The position numbers and the translations under genes were made by a program. 5,866 nt of DNA from Candidatus Rifleibacteriota bacterium (GTDB lineage: Bacteria > Riflebacteria > Ozemobacteria > Ozemobacterales > Ozemobacteraceae): the NCBI GenBank assembly GCA_017526725.1, contig JAFXRA010000073.1, positions 1 to 5,866 of the forward strand, in the 5' to 3' direction. The notes beneath the pieces are model-generated. The model saw only the letters and a program-made list of their open reading frames with translations, had not been told where the DNA came from and did not search any database. Positions 1 through 5,866 of this stretch are shown one piece after another (position 1 is the stretch's first letter; each line of letters opens with the position of its first letter).

Positions 1-1
1 A

Positions 2-1417
2 ATTCTATGCAAAGCAGAGTCCTCTTTTATTGCTTTGACTGGTAAAGATCCTTCTGAATTGGATATTCGTATTTCAAATCTGATTTTAGAAGAAAAGATG
101 GGAAAAATCAGAGAAAACTACAAAAAAGAATATGAACGTTGGAAGGAAAACGAATCAGATATTCTAACCATTGATGATTTTATTCTTTTGCCTTTGGTTA
201 GAAGACATAAAATGTTAGGGGTTATAGGTCTAAAACTTAATTCAGATGCACCAGACAATATATGTGAGATTTTGCCTGTATTGGCAAAAAAAGCCTCAGG
301 TTCCTTAGAAAGTGCAATTCTTTATGAAAGAATGTTTAAGCGACTGCTGGTTCTTTCTAATGTATTTATTTTAGGCCGAGAAATTGTAACAAATATAGAT
401 CTGCCAACTCTTGTCGACAGGTTTTTAAAAATAGCTCTTGGCGGAACTGATAGTCAGGTAGCTATTATTTACTTATTCAGAAATAAACAAGAAAATCCAT
501 ATTATATAAGGCTAAATTCTATTTTTCAGAAAGAAGTTGACTTTGCTCCAGAATCTAATAATGGCTATACTGATTTAATAAAAGCTGCTAGAAAAGATGA
601 ACAGGTTAGAACCATTAATTCCTTTGAGAATTCAGAGTTTAAAGATAGTGAAATAAATAAGATAAAAGATATTGTAATAAAAGATTCTATTATAGTGCCT
701 TTAAAGCCAAGAGACACTTTGTTGGGAGTAATTCAGCTTTGTAACAAAAAAGGCGACAGTTCTTTCACTTATGAAGATTTAGATCTTCTTAAAATTCTAG
801 GAAGCCAGATTGCTTTTGTTATACAGAACTCAGAGTTATTTAACAATCTAGAAAAAGCTTACTTAGATACTTTATCTGCTCTTACAAATGCTATAGACGC
901 AAAAGACAGCTATACCAGGGGCCACTCAGACAGAGTTACAGAGCTCTCTGTAAGATTGGCTAAGGAAGCAAAATTAGAGAATAGTGAGTTGGAAAAAATA
1001 AGACTTGGCGGAATGCTGCATGATATCGGTAAGATAGGTATTCCGGAAAGTATTCTTAATAAACCTGGACGTCTTGATGACCAGGAATTTGAAGTTATAA
1101 AGTCTCACCCTGTTTTGGGGGTTAGTATTCTTGGCAGTGTTGAATTTCTGCAGAACGTTGTTCCTATAATTAAGCATCATCACGAAAGATACGATGGAAG
1201 AGGCTATCCTGATAAGTTAAATGGAGCAGAAATTCCTTATCTTGCTCGAATTGTAAGTATTGCAGATACTTATGATGCTATGACTACAAACAGGCCTTAT
1301 AGAAAAGCTTTAACTATTGAAGAATCATTAAGAGAAATAGAAAGATGCAAAGGGACTCAGTTTGACCCCGAACTTGCAGATTTATTTATTCAAATGATTC
1401 AGCGTGATGGTAAATAA
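2..1417 (+). CDS. GAF-GAF-HD-GYP cyclic-di-GMP phosphodiesterase (5' end missing)
   Basis: Predicted cytoplasmic phosphodiesterase that hydrolyses the second messenger cyclic di-GMP. The frame is open to the left edge with no stop, so the TTG at 35 is probably an internal Leu codon and the true start lies outside. Numbering from that TTG as residue 1: the end of a first GAF domain (to about 97), a second GAF (about 121-266), a short helical linker, then a complete HD-GYP domain (about 281-460). HD-GYP hallmarks are all present: GHS with H297, HDIGK (H329, D330, K333), H358 in SHP, HHE (H382, H383, E384), GRGYP at 388-392, ADTYDAM with D411, RPYR at 420-423 and GTQFDP at 440-445. The expected metal ligands are intact, so activity is likely (inference). 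GAF domains usually bind small ligands or mediate dimerisation; the ligand cannot be read here. No membrane segment is visible in the part present. The next gene starts 10 bp after the stop. Confidence -1.
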   Translation: MLCKAESSFIALTGKDPSELDIRISNLILEEKMGKIRENYKKEYERWKENESDILTIDDFILLPLVRRHKMLGVIGLKLNSDAPDNICEILPVLAKKASGSLESAILYERMFKRLLVLSNVFILGREIVTNIDLPTLVDRFLKIALGGTDSQVAIIYLFRNKQENPYYIRLNSIFQKEVDFAPESNNGYTDLIKAARKDEQVRTINSFENSEFKDSEINKIKDIVIKDSIIVPLKPRDTLLGVIQLCNKKGDSSFTYEDLDLLKILGSQIAFVIQNSELFNNLEKAYLDTLSALTNAIDAKDSYTRGHSDRVTELSVRLAKEAKLENSELEKIRLGGMLHDIGKIGIPESILNKPGRLDDQEFEVIKSHPVLGVSILGSVEFLQNVVPIIKHHHERYDGRGYPDKLNGAEIPYLARIVSIADTYDAMTTNRPYRKALTIEESLREIERCKGTQFDPELADLFIQMIQRDGK

Positions 1418-1427
1418 TTAAGAAATC

Positions 1428-3320
1428 ATGAAGAATCTTTTAAATTCTAGTCTTTGGGAAAAAGCTTTCATATTTCTGTTTCTATTTGTATTTTTGATTT
1501 TTTCTATATTTTTTACTGCGTTAAATTTAAAAGAAACAGAAAAGGATTATAATAATCAGAGACTGAATTATACTAAGAAACTTGCAGAAGAAATACGTTA
1601 TCTTCTAGAAAAACGTCTGGATGTCAGTTATAAATTGTCAAATGCATTAGCTCAGAATTCTGTTGCTTATGCAGTTGTTCATTCTTCAGATGGTACCATA
1701 TTAGCTCGCTCTGAAGGCTATGCTCTTCCTGTAGGAATTTTTGAAATAGCTGAAGCTAATGCTCTTAAAGCTGAATTTCTTACCCTTACCCCTTTTAAAG
1801 ACCCTTCAGGCAGATATTCTCTGGTTGAAGCTTCTCTTCCTGTTTTTACCAACGAAGGAATCAGATATGTTCTTAGACTTGGCTTTTTTAGAACTTCAGA
1901 AGAAGAAAAATTAACCAATCTTAAATTAAGAAATACACTTATATTTTCACTAATTTTTATTTTTTTCATTTCTGTTAGAAACCTGCATTATTTTTCTTCA
2001 TTAAATCTAAGATACGTTTTGTTGATATCTATGACTTTGGTCATGGTTCTGTTATTTTTTGTTTCGTCATTTTTTATCAGAAAATGGTTTGATTCAGCCT
2101 GGCGTGATAATTTTATATCAAATGAGTGTATTAGTTTGTCTAAGATGCTTATCCCATGCGCTGTTAATATGATTGAAAAAGGGTCTTTTTCAGATATTCA
2201 GTCTTATGTTGAACAGCTTAAAGAAAACAAAGATTTTGAAACCCTCTCAATAATAAAAGATGAAGTTTATGTTTACCACACAGATCCATCTAAGATAGGC
2301 GTTAAAGCTTCAGGAGAATATTATAGGTGTTCTTTGAATACTGATAAATGTTCAGTTTTTAAAATGGGTGGGTCTGAAGATTATATTGCTATGATTCCTG
2401 TTGTGAACGGGAAAAACAGAATCGGAACTATCTGCACAATTTGGAAGAATTATAATGCCTTCGAATCATTTTCTTCACTTAGAAATAATCTTACATTGGT
2501 TTTTGTCTTCGCTTATGTGCTTCTTTACTGGTTTATAAGTCAGTTTTCTAAAGAGTTTTCCAGTTTGTCTTCGAATAAGGCTAACTATCGCGAATGTGTA
2601 AATTTATTTGATAATTCTTCCTCATCGGCTGTTTCAGACTCAAAAGACTTATCAGATAATATACAAACTGCTGTTTCTGTTTTTATTTATTTTAGTGGAA
2701 TAGGCGAAGCGGTTGGTAAGATAGATAAAGACTCTTTGAACCAATCTATTGAAGGTTGTTTTACACTAGCAAAAACATTGCTTAATGGTAAATCTTCTCA
2801 TAATATTAAGTTTGAATCTGATGGAATCTTTGTTCTTTTTAATGATAAGGATGAACAAAAATCTATTTATGAAGCAGTTGAGTTTTCTAAGGCGTTGAAG
2901 AATGAGTTAAATAAACAAGAAAGCTTGCCATTCTCACCCAAAATTACACTTCACACTTGCAGATTGATTTATGTTGCTGATAGTAAATCAGGAGAAGATA
3001 AAAACAATTATTTCGGTGATAGTAAAATAGACTATAAAACTATTGCAAAGGTTCAAGCAAGAAATGATATTATAGTTAGTGCAGAAACCTATAATTTATT
3101 AAAGGATTTGGTTAATTTTGAAGCATTGGAAATCCTTTCTTTGGAACAAGGAAAGTATAATGTTTATGTAATGCTGGAGTTTAAAGAATCCAAAGAACTT
3201 TTTGAGAAATACGATAATTCCTCTGATTGGACAAAACAGATGATATTGCGTATTCTTAAAGGTAATGGTACTGTTGATAAAAACTTAATTGATGAATTAG
3301 TTGAAAAAACTAGAAGTTAA
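1428..3320 (+). CDS. Membrane sensor protein with degenerate class III cyclase-like domain
   Basis: Likely inner-membrane receptor of 630 residues. Hydrophobic segments at about 12-32, 170-184, 195-217 and 355-373 give two extracytoplasmic regions. The first (about 33-168) has a Cache/PAS-like feel (YAVVHSSDGTILA at 81-93, then LVEASLPVF and a hydrophobic strand). The second (about 218-352) contains a CSLNTDKC cysteine pair (C301, C308). The cytoplasmic part (about 413-585) follows the order of a class III nucleotide cyclase: VSVFIYFSG (416-424), KFESDGIFVLF (461-471), a GD at 530-531, then IIVSAETYNLL (548-558). One metal Asp is retained (D465), but the first metal-Asp position falls on F422 or its neighbours, none acidic, and the Asn and Arg of the usual VNxAxR helix appear as Lys (K537, K541). 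It is therefore probably a non-catalytic or highly divergent cyclase. The ATG has only a weak Shine-Dalgarno (AAGAA) and lies 10 bp after the previous stop, suggesting translational coupling. The domain assignment is by motif order only and is moderately sure. Confidence -1.
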   Translation: MKNLLNSSLWEKAFIFLFLFVFLIFSIFFTALNLKETEKDYNNQRLNYTKKLAEEIRYLLEKRLDVSYKLSNALAQNSVAYAVVHSSDGTILARSEGYALPVGIFEIAEANALKAEFLTLTPFKDPSGRYSLVEASLPVFTNEGIRYVLRLGFFRTSEEEKLTNLKLRNTLIFSLIFIFFISVRNLHYFSSLNLRYVLLISMTLVMVLLFFVSSFFIRKWFDSAWRDNFISNECISLSKMLIPCAVNMIEKGSFSDIQSYVEQLKENKDFETLSIIKDEVYVYHTDPSKIGVKASGEYYRCSLNTDKCSVFKMGGSEDYIAMIPVVNGKNRIGTICTIWKNYNAFESFSSLRNNLTLVFVFAYVLLYWFISQFSKEFSSLSSNKANYRECVNLFDNSSSSAVSDSKDLSDNIQTAVSVFIYFSGIGEAVGKIDKDSLNQSIEGCFTLAKTLLNGKSSHNIKFESDGIFVLFNDKDEQKSIYEAVEFSKALKNELNKQESLPFSPKITLHTCRLIYVADSKSGEDKNNYFGDSKIDYKTIAKVQARNDIIVSAETYNLLKDLVNFEALEILSLEQGKYNVYVMLEFKESKELFEKYDNSSDWTKQMILRILKGNGTVDKNLIDELVEKTRS

Positions 3321-3338
3321 TAGATTAAATTAAAGAAC

Positions 3339-3344
3339 AAGGAG
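3339..3344 (+). promoter_or_regulatory. Ribosome binding site of the TPR gene
   Basis: AAGGAG, 7 bases before the ATG at 3352, is the strongest Shine-Dalgarno in the window. It fixes the start of the TPR gene and implies stronger translation than the cyclase-like gene upstream, which has only a weak site. Confidence -1.
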
Positions 3345-3351
3345 TTAAGCT

Positions 3352-4650
3352 ATGGATTTTCAGGAAGCTTATTCAAAAGGGAGTGAAGCGTTTAAACAAA
3401 AGAACTTCGAAGAAGCAAGGAAATATTTAGAAGAAGCAATAAAGTTAAAACCAAATGATGTATACGCAATAAACAGACTGGCAATGGCCTGCAAAGAATT
3501 GGGCGATTTTGAAAGAGTCAAGACTTTGTTGGGTGAATCCCTTGATGCACAAAAAAGCCAGGGGAAAAAAGAAGACTTATATTCTAATTATTTGCTGGGA
3601 AATGCTTATTTGGAATCAGGCGATGTTGATAAAGCTATTGAAACATTAACCCTTACTGTTAATCAAAACCCAAACGATAAATATGCACGTAACTCATTAG
3701 CTCTAGCCTATAGAACAAAAGGAGATTACGAAAACTGCTTAAAGGTCTTAAGAAAATCCTTAGAAAAAGATCCTGATGATTTGTATAATAAATTAAGCTT
3801 AGCCACAGTTCTATTTGAAAATGATGAAGTAGAAGAAGCCAAAAAGAATTGCAATACTATAATTAACAAAGAACCAAATAATGTTCAGGCTATGGTTTTG
3901 CTTGGAAGAATCTGTATTGATGAAGGCGATACCAATAAAGCTATGAAGCATTTCAATAAAGTTCTTTCTATAGACAACAACAATTCTGATGCTCATTATT
4001 ACATAGGCAGAATACTCTTGGAAAACGATAATGAAGATACTGCAAGAGAACATTTTAATCTGGCTATGGCAGCATCAGATGACAAATCCTCTATTTTAAA
4101 GAATCTAAGCATGATTTATTACGAAAGAGGGGATTATATAAAAGCCGAAGAACACTTCACCCTTGCTTTAGATCTTGATGAAGATGATGGCTACACTTTA
4201 AGCCAATATGGTAAACTTCTTATAGAATTAAGGAGACCTGAAGAAGCTATTGTTCATCTTAAAAAGGCTATTAGCGTAATGCCAGACTATTCTTTTGCTT
4301 ATTACAATCTGGCAAAGGCTTATCAAGAAATCAAAGATTTCCCAAATGCTATTTATAATTTGATGTTTTCTCTGAATTACGAACCAGATGATGTTTATTC
4401 TGCAAATGTTTTGGGAAGAATGTTTTTAGAAGTTGGCTTGAATGACAGAGCTTTAAAGACTTTTGAAGAAATTCTGCAGCATGACCAGAATGATAAGTTT
4501 GCATACTTAGGCAAGGCAGAAGCATATTATGCTTTGGGACAGCCGGAAAAAGCACTTCAGGCTATTACAGCACTCAAAGCTTTGCCTCTGTTTAGGAGTG
4601 ACAAAGTCGTTCAGGCAAAACTTAAGCAGTTACTTGAAAAATACGATTAA
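3352..4650 (+). CDS. Tandem tetratricopeptide repeat (TPR) protein
   Basis: A 432-residue soluble protein built almost wholly of TPRs, which fold into a right-handed superhelix that binds other proteins or peptides. About 12 units of 34 residues can be marked, starting near residues 2, 36, 75, 109, 143, 177, 211, 246, 280, 314, 348 and 382. They show the usual pattern of small residues and Tyr/Leu (for example LLGNAYLESGDVDKAIE at 81-97 and YYNLAKAYQEIKDFPNAI at 317-334) and a Pro/Asp turn between units. The only clear irregularity is a Lys/Gln-rich loop of a few extra residues at about 67-74. There is no signal peptide, membrane segment or fused catalytic domain, so it is probably a cytoplasmic scaffold. 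It lies 31 bp after the cyclase-like sensor gene and 24 bp before prmA on the same strand, with a strong Shine-Dalgarno. Partner and pathway cannot be read from sequence; a role with the two signalling proteins upstream is inference from position only. Confidence -1.
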   Translation: MDFQEAYSKGSEAFKQKNFEEARKYLEEAIKLKPNDVYAINRLAMACKELGDFERVKTLLGESLDAQKSQGKKEDLYSNYLLGNAYLESGDVDKAIETLTLTVNQNPNDKYARNSLALAYRTKGDYENCLKVLRKSLEKDPDDLYNKLSLATVLFENDEVEEAKKNCNTIINKEPNNVQAMVLLGRICIDEGDTNKAMKHFNKVLSIDNNNSDAHYYIGRILLENDNEDTAREHFNLAMAASDDKSSILKNLSMIYYERGDYIKAEEHFTLALDLDEDDGYTLSQYGKLLIELRRPEEAIVHLKKAISVMPDYSFAYYNLAKAYQEIKDFPNAIYNLMFSLNYEPDDVYSANVLGRMFLEVGLNDRALKTFEEILQHDQNDKFAYLGKAEAYYALGQPEKALQAITALKALPLFRSDKVVQAKLKQLLEKYD

Positions 4651-4658
4651 TAATACTT

Positions 4659-4663
4659 AAGGA
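4659..4663 (+). promoter_or_regulatory. Ribosome binding site of prmA
   Basis: AAGGA lies 11 bases before the ATG at 4675. The spacing is slightly long but usable. It supports this ATG, as does the translated N-terminus, which begins directly in the expected PrmA N-terminal domain. Confidence -1.
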
Positions 4664-4674
4664 CCTTCATACTA

Positions 4675-5574
4675 ATGTTAAAAAGATATAATATCAGTGT
4701 TCCATCTGAATACGAAGAACCTCTATTGGGTTTGGCAGAGTTCTATGGCGTCAGCGCTTTTTCTAATCCTTTAATTCGAGACGAAGGAATGGGAGAAACG
4801 GATTTTGTCTACACTGGCGAAACTATTGTGAGTTTCATTGTTTCTACTGTTGAACAGGATTATAAGACTATAGAAAATGGAATTCAAAACTGGCTTAAAG
4901 ATTTTAACTTACCTTCAACTGCTTTAACCAGTGAAGAATATAGCGAAAACCAGGATTGGATGGCTAATTTTAAGCAGTTTTTCAAGCCAATTCAGATTGG
5001 AGAAGAAATAGTTATTAGACCTCCTTGGGAAACTCCTTTGCCTTGTGAAGATAAAGCTACAACTATACTCATAGACCCAGGTATGGCATTCGGTACTGGA
5101 ACTCATGAAACTACAAGACTTTGCCTTGCATTTTTGTCTAAGCTGGATGTTAAAAACCAGTATTTCTTAGATTTAGGTGCTGGCAGCGGTATTTTATCTT
5201 TTTACTTAATGAAAAAGCAGGCAAAGGCTGGGGTTGCTATCGAAATTGAAGGAGCTGCAGTTGAAAACATGAAGAAAAATGCAGCTTTAAACAAAATTCC
5301 TGATGGATTAGAAATGATTTGTGCTGACTTAGGTAAATATAAGCCTTCACAGTTGGCTGATGGCATCGTTGCCAATATTACTTCACCGGTTATTTTGGAA
5401 TACTTGCCTTATTTTTCTCCCTGGGTTAAAAAAGGCGGGTGGGGTGTTTTCTCCGGAGTTAATTCTACAAACGCAGAATTAGTAAAGAAAGCTTTTGCAG
5501 AAAACGGCTGGAAAGATCTCCATGAAAAAACCGATGGTGATTGGCACGGCTTTTATTTAAGATATAAGATTTAA
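4675..5574 (+). CDS. prmA: Ribosomal protein L11 methyltransferase
   Basis: PrmA transfers methyl groups from S-adenosylmethionine to amino groups of ribosomal protein L11 in the cytoplasm. At 299 residues it matches the family's usual length (E. coli PrmA is 293). The N-terminal L11-recognition domain and linker occupy roughly residues 1-125, followed by the Rossmann-type methyltransferase domain. The PrmA signature DPGMAFGTGTHETT is at 134-147. SAM-binding motif I, DLGAGSGIL, is at 166-174. An acidic residue (E190) sits at the end of strand 2, where Asp is commoner. The catalytic-loop region VANITSPVI begins around 232 (N234). The C-terminus has a GGWGVFSG strand and a DGDWHGFYLR ending typical of the family. 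It is the last gene of the four-gene run, and no functional link to the signalling genes is evident. Its last five codons, including the stop, already belong to a heptanucleotide repeat that continues downstream. Confidence -1.
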   Translation: MLKRYNISVPSEYEEPLLGLAEFYGVSAFSNPLIRDEGMGETDFVYTGETIVSFIVSTVEQDYKTIENGIQNWLKDFNLPSTALTSEEYSENQDWMANFKQFFKPIQIGEEIVIRPPWETPLPCEDKATTILIDPGMAFGTGTHETTRLCLAFLSKLDVKNQYFLDLGAGSGILSFYLMKKQAKAGVAIEIEGAAVENMKKNAALNKIPDGLEMICADLGKYKPSQLADGIVANITSPVILEYLPYFSPWVKKGGWGVFSGVNSTNAELVKKAFAENGWKDLHEKTDGDWHGFYLRYKI

Positions 5575-5622
5575 GATAGAAGATTGAAGATTGAAGAGGG
5601 AAGAGCCTAGAGCCTAGAGCCA
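5560..5622 (+). repeat. Nine-unit AGA-led heptanucleotide tandem array
   Basis: Nine consecutive 7-bp units can be read without a gap: agatata, agattta, agataga, agattga, agattga, agaggga, agagcct, agagcct, agagcca. Every unit begins AGA. Two adjacent pairs are identical and the others drift, as in an ageing tandem repeat. The first two units encode the final prmA residues and its TAA stop; the rest are noncoding. The last unit overlaps the left arm of the hairpin at 5619-5635. Confidence -1.
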
Positions 5623-5635
5623 AGCGAAGCTTGGC
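5619..5635. repeat. Perfect 7-bp hairpin
   Basis: GCCAAGC (5619-5625) pairs with GCTTGGC (5629-5635) across a GAA triloop. It shares its last three bases with the terminator-like stem that follows, so the two hairpins are mutually exclusive at their junction. Confidence -1.
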
Positions 5636-5652
5636 AAAGGCTTTGCCTTTTT
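5633..5652 (+). terminator. Probable intrinsic terminator of the prmA transcript
   Basis: GGCAAA (5633-5638) pairs with TTTGCC (5642-5647) around a GGC triloop and is followed at once by five T residues (5648-5652). It lies about 60 bases after the prmA stop, with no further gene in between, and fits a Rho-independent terminator. The stem is short, and it sits inside a repeat-like block, so it could instead be an element hairpin acting as terminator by chance. Confidence -1.
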
Positions 5653-5673
5653 GGCGGTGTGATACTCCTAAAG

Positions 5674-5708
5674 CTTCCCCTTGAGGGGAAGTGGCTTGCT
5701 TGCAAGCC
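5674..5708. repeat. GC-rich twin hairpin (REP-like)
   Basis: Two adjacent stems separated by a single base. CTTCCCC (5674-5680) pairs with GGGGAAG (5685-5691) over a TTGA loop. GGCTTG (5693-5698) pairs with CAAGCC (5703-5708) over a CTTG loop. It is much richer in G+C than the surrounding DNA. The layout (CCCC-loop-GGGG, then GTGGC, then GCCGAAAGGGTGA at 5706-5718) resembles intergenic repeats I recall from many anaerobe genomes; that resemblance is memory, not a search result. Confidence -1.
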
Positions 5709-5778
5709 GAAAGGGTGACCGAATCAGAGTTGCTCTAGTTTAGCGATAGCGTATCTAAAAACAATCCCCTAATTTCTT

Positions 5779-5799
5779 TTACTCTAATCTCTCATCTCT
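5779..5799 (-). repeat. Three AGA-led heptamers in inverted orientation
   Basis: Read on the minus strand, 5799 to 5779 gives agagatg, agagatt, agagtaa: the same 7-bp period and AGA lead as the array at 5560-5622, but pointing the other way. The units are not exact copies of the left ones, so this is a pattern match rather than a perfect inverted repeat. Confidence -1.
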
Positions 5800-5829
5800 A
5801 AAAATTTGTAGTCTACCCATTGTCATAAA

Positions 5830-5859
5830 CGTATAGCTTTCAGGGCTAAAGCCCATACG
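5830..5859. repeat. Interrupted hairpin at the right edge
   Basis: CGTAT (5830-5834) pairs with ATACG (5855-5859), and GCTTT (5836-5840) with AAAGC (5848-5852), separated by a small internal loop. A competing stem, GGGC (5843-5846) with GCCC (5851-5854), can form instead. There is no T-run afterwards inside the window, so it does not look like a terminator. The unit may continue past the edge. Confidence -1.
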
Positions 5860-5866
5860 CTATACT

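Larger units (their letters stand above)
5574..5800. mobile_element. Possible small non-autonomous MITE/REP-like element
   Basis: The noncoding block after prmA has nested mirror symmetry. AGA-led heptamers point inward on the left (ending at 5622), and three AGA-led heptamers on the opposite strand close the right side (5779-5799). Inside them lies a 7-bp inverted repeat, CTAGAGC at 5614-5620 against GCTCTAG at 5732-5738, and inside that a series of hairpins at 5619-5635, 5633-5647, 5674-5691 and 5693-5708. No protein-coding frame with family resemblance is present. Such layering is typical of dispersed palindromic elements. No target-site duplication is obvious and copy number cannot be judged from one window, so the call and its ends are tentative. 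Confidence -1.
5746..5863. repeat. 9-bp inverted repeat pair
   Basis: ATAGCGTAT at 5746-5754 has its exact reverse complement ATACGCTAT at 5855-5863, with 100 bp between. The two arms could mark the ends of a second small palindromic unit overlapping the right side of the first, or be one dispersed repeat present twice in opposite directions. Confidence -1.

Noticed and set aside
35..37. TTG as the start codon of the HD-GYP gene
   Set aside because: The frame is open upstream to the edge, the residues before it continue a GAF-like sequence, and the first GAF domain would be truncated if translation began here.
974..1183. Reverse-strand open frame inside the HD-GYP gene
   Set aside because: It lies wholly under a strongly supported coding region, and its product has no recognisable family features.
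1718..1969. Reverse-strand open frame inside the sensor gene
   Set aside because: Shadow of the sensor gene in another frame; composition is explained by the + strand protein.
3811..4053. Reverse-strand open frame inside the TPR gene
   Set aside because: Its hydrophobic, Ile/Phe-rich product is what antisense reading of Lys/Glu/Asn-rich TPR codons gives.
5807..5837. Possible promoter (TTGTAG with TATAGC)
   Set aside because: The spacing is 19 bp, the boxes are poor, and no gene follows within the window.
5560..5866. CRISPR array
   Set aside because: The repeats are only 7 bp with no spacers, and the hairpins differ from one another.

Overview
The window reads as chromosomal DNA of an AT-rich bacterium. 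It holds four genes on the + strand packed head to tail, followed by 292 bp of repeat-rich noncoding DNA running to the right edge. All four genes end in TAA and codon use is uniformly A/T-biased, so no coding part looks foreign. The sequence does not fix the lineage. Abundant GAF/HD-GYP signalling, very low GC and heptanucleotide repeats would suit an uncultured lineage such as Melainabacteria (Gastranaerophilales) or Elusimicrobia, but that is a low-confidence guess.

Layout: (1) 2-1417, 3' part of a GAF-GAF-HD-GYP protein, a predicted cyclic-di-GMP phosphodiesterase cut by the left edge. (2) 1428-3320, a membrane protein with two predicted extracytoplasmic sensor regions and a cytoplasmic domain resembling class III adenylate/guanylate cyclases but lacking several catalytic residues. 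(3) 3352-4650, a soluble protein made almost entirely of about 12 tandem TPRs. (4) 4675-5574, prmA, the ribosomal protein L11 methyltransferase. Gaps between genes are 10, 31 and 24 bp, so one transcript is likely. The first three genes look like a signalling set (cyclic-nucleotide hydrolase, sensor with cyclase-like output, protein-interaction scaffold). prmA is a housekeeping gene that probably just shares the transcript.

The region after prmA is the most unusual part. A 7-bp-period array of nine AGA-led heptamers starts inside the last codons of prmA and runs through its stop codon. A hairpin and a terminator-like hairpin follow, then a GC-rich twin hairpin, then three AGA-led heptamers in the opposite orientation. 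A 7-bp inverted repeat lies inside these two arms. This symmetry suggests a small non-autonomous, MITE- or REP-like element of roughly 230 bp inserted directly behind prmA. A second palindromic unit lies at the right edge and may continue beyond it.
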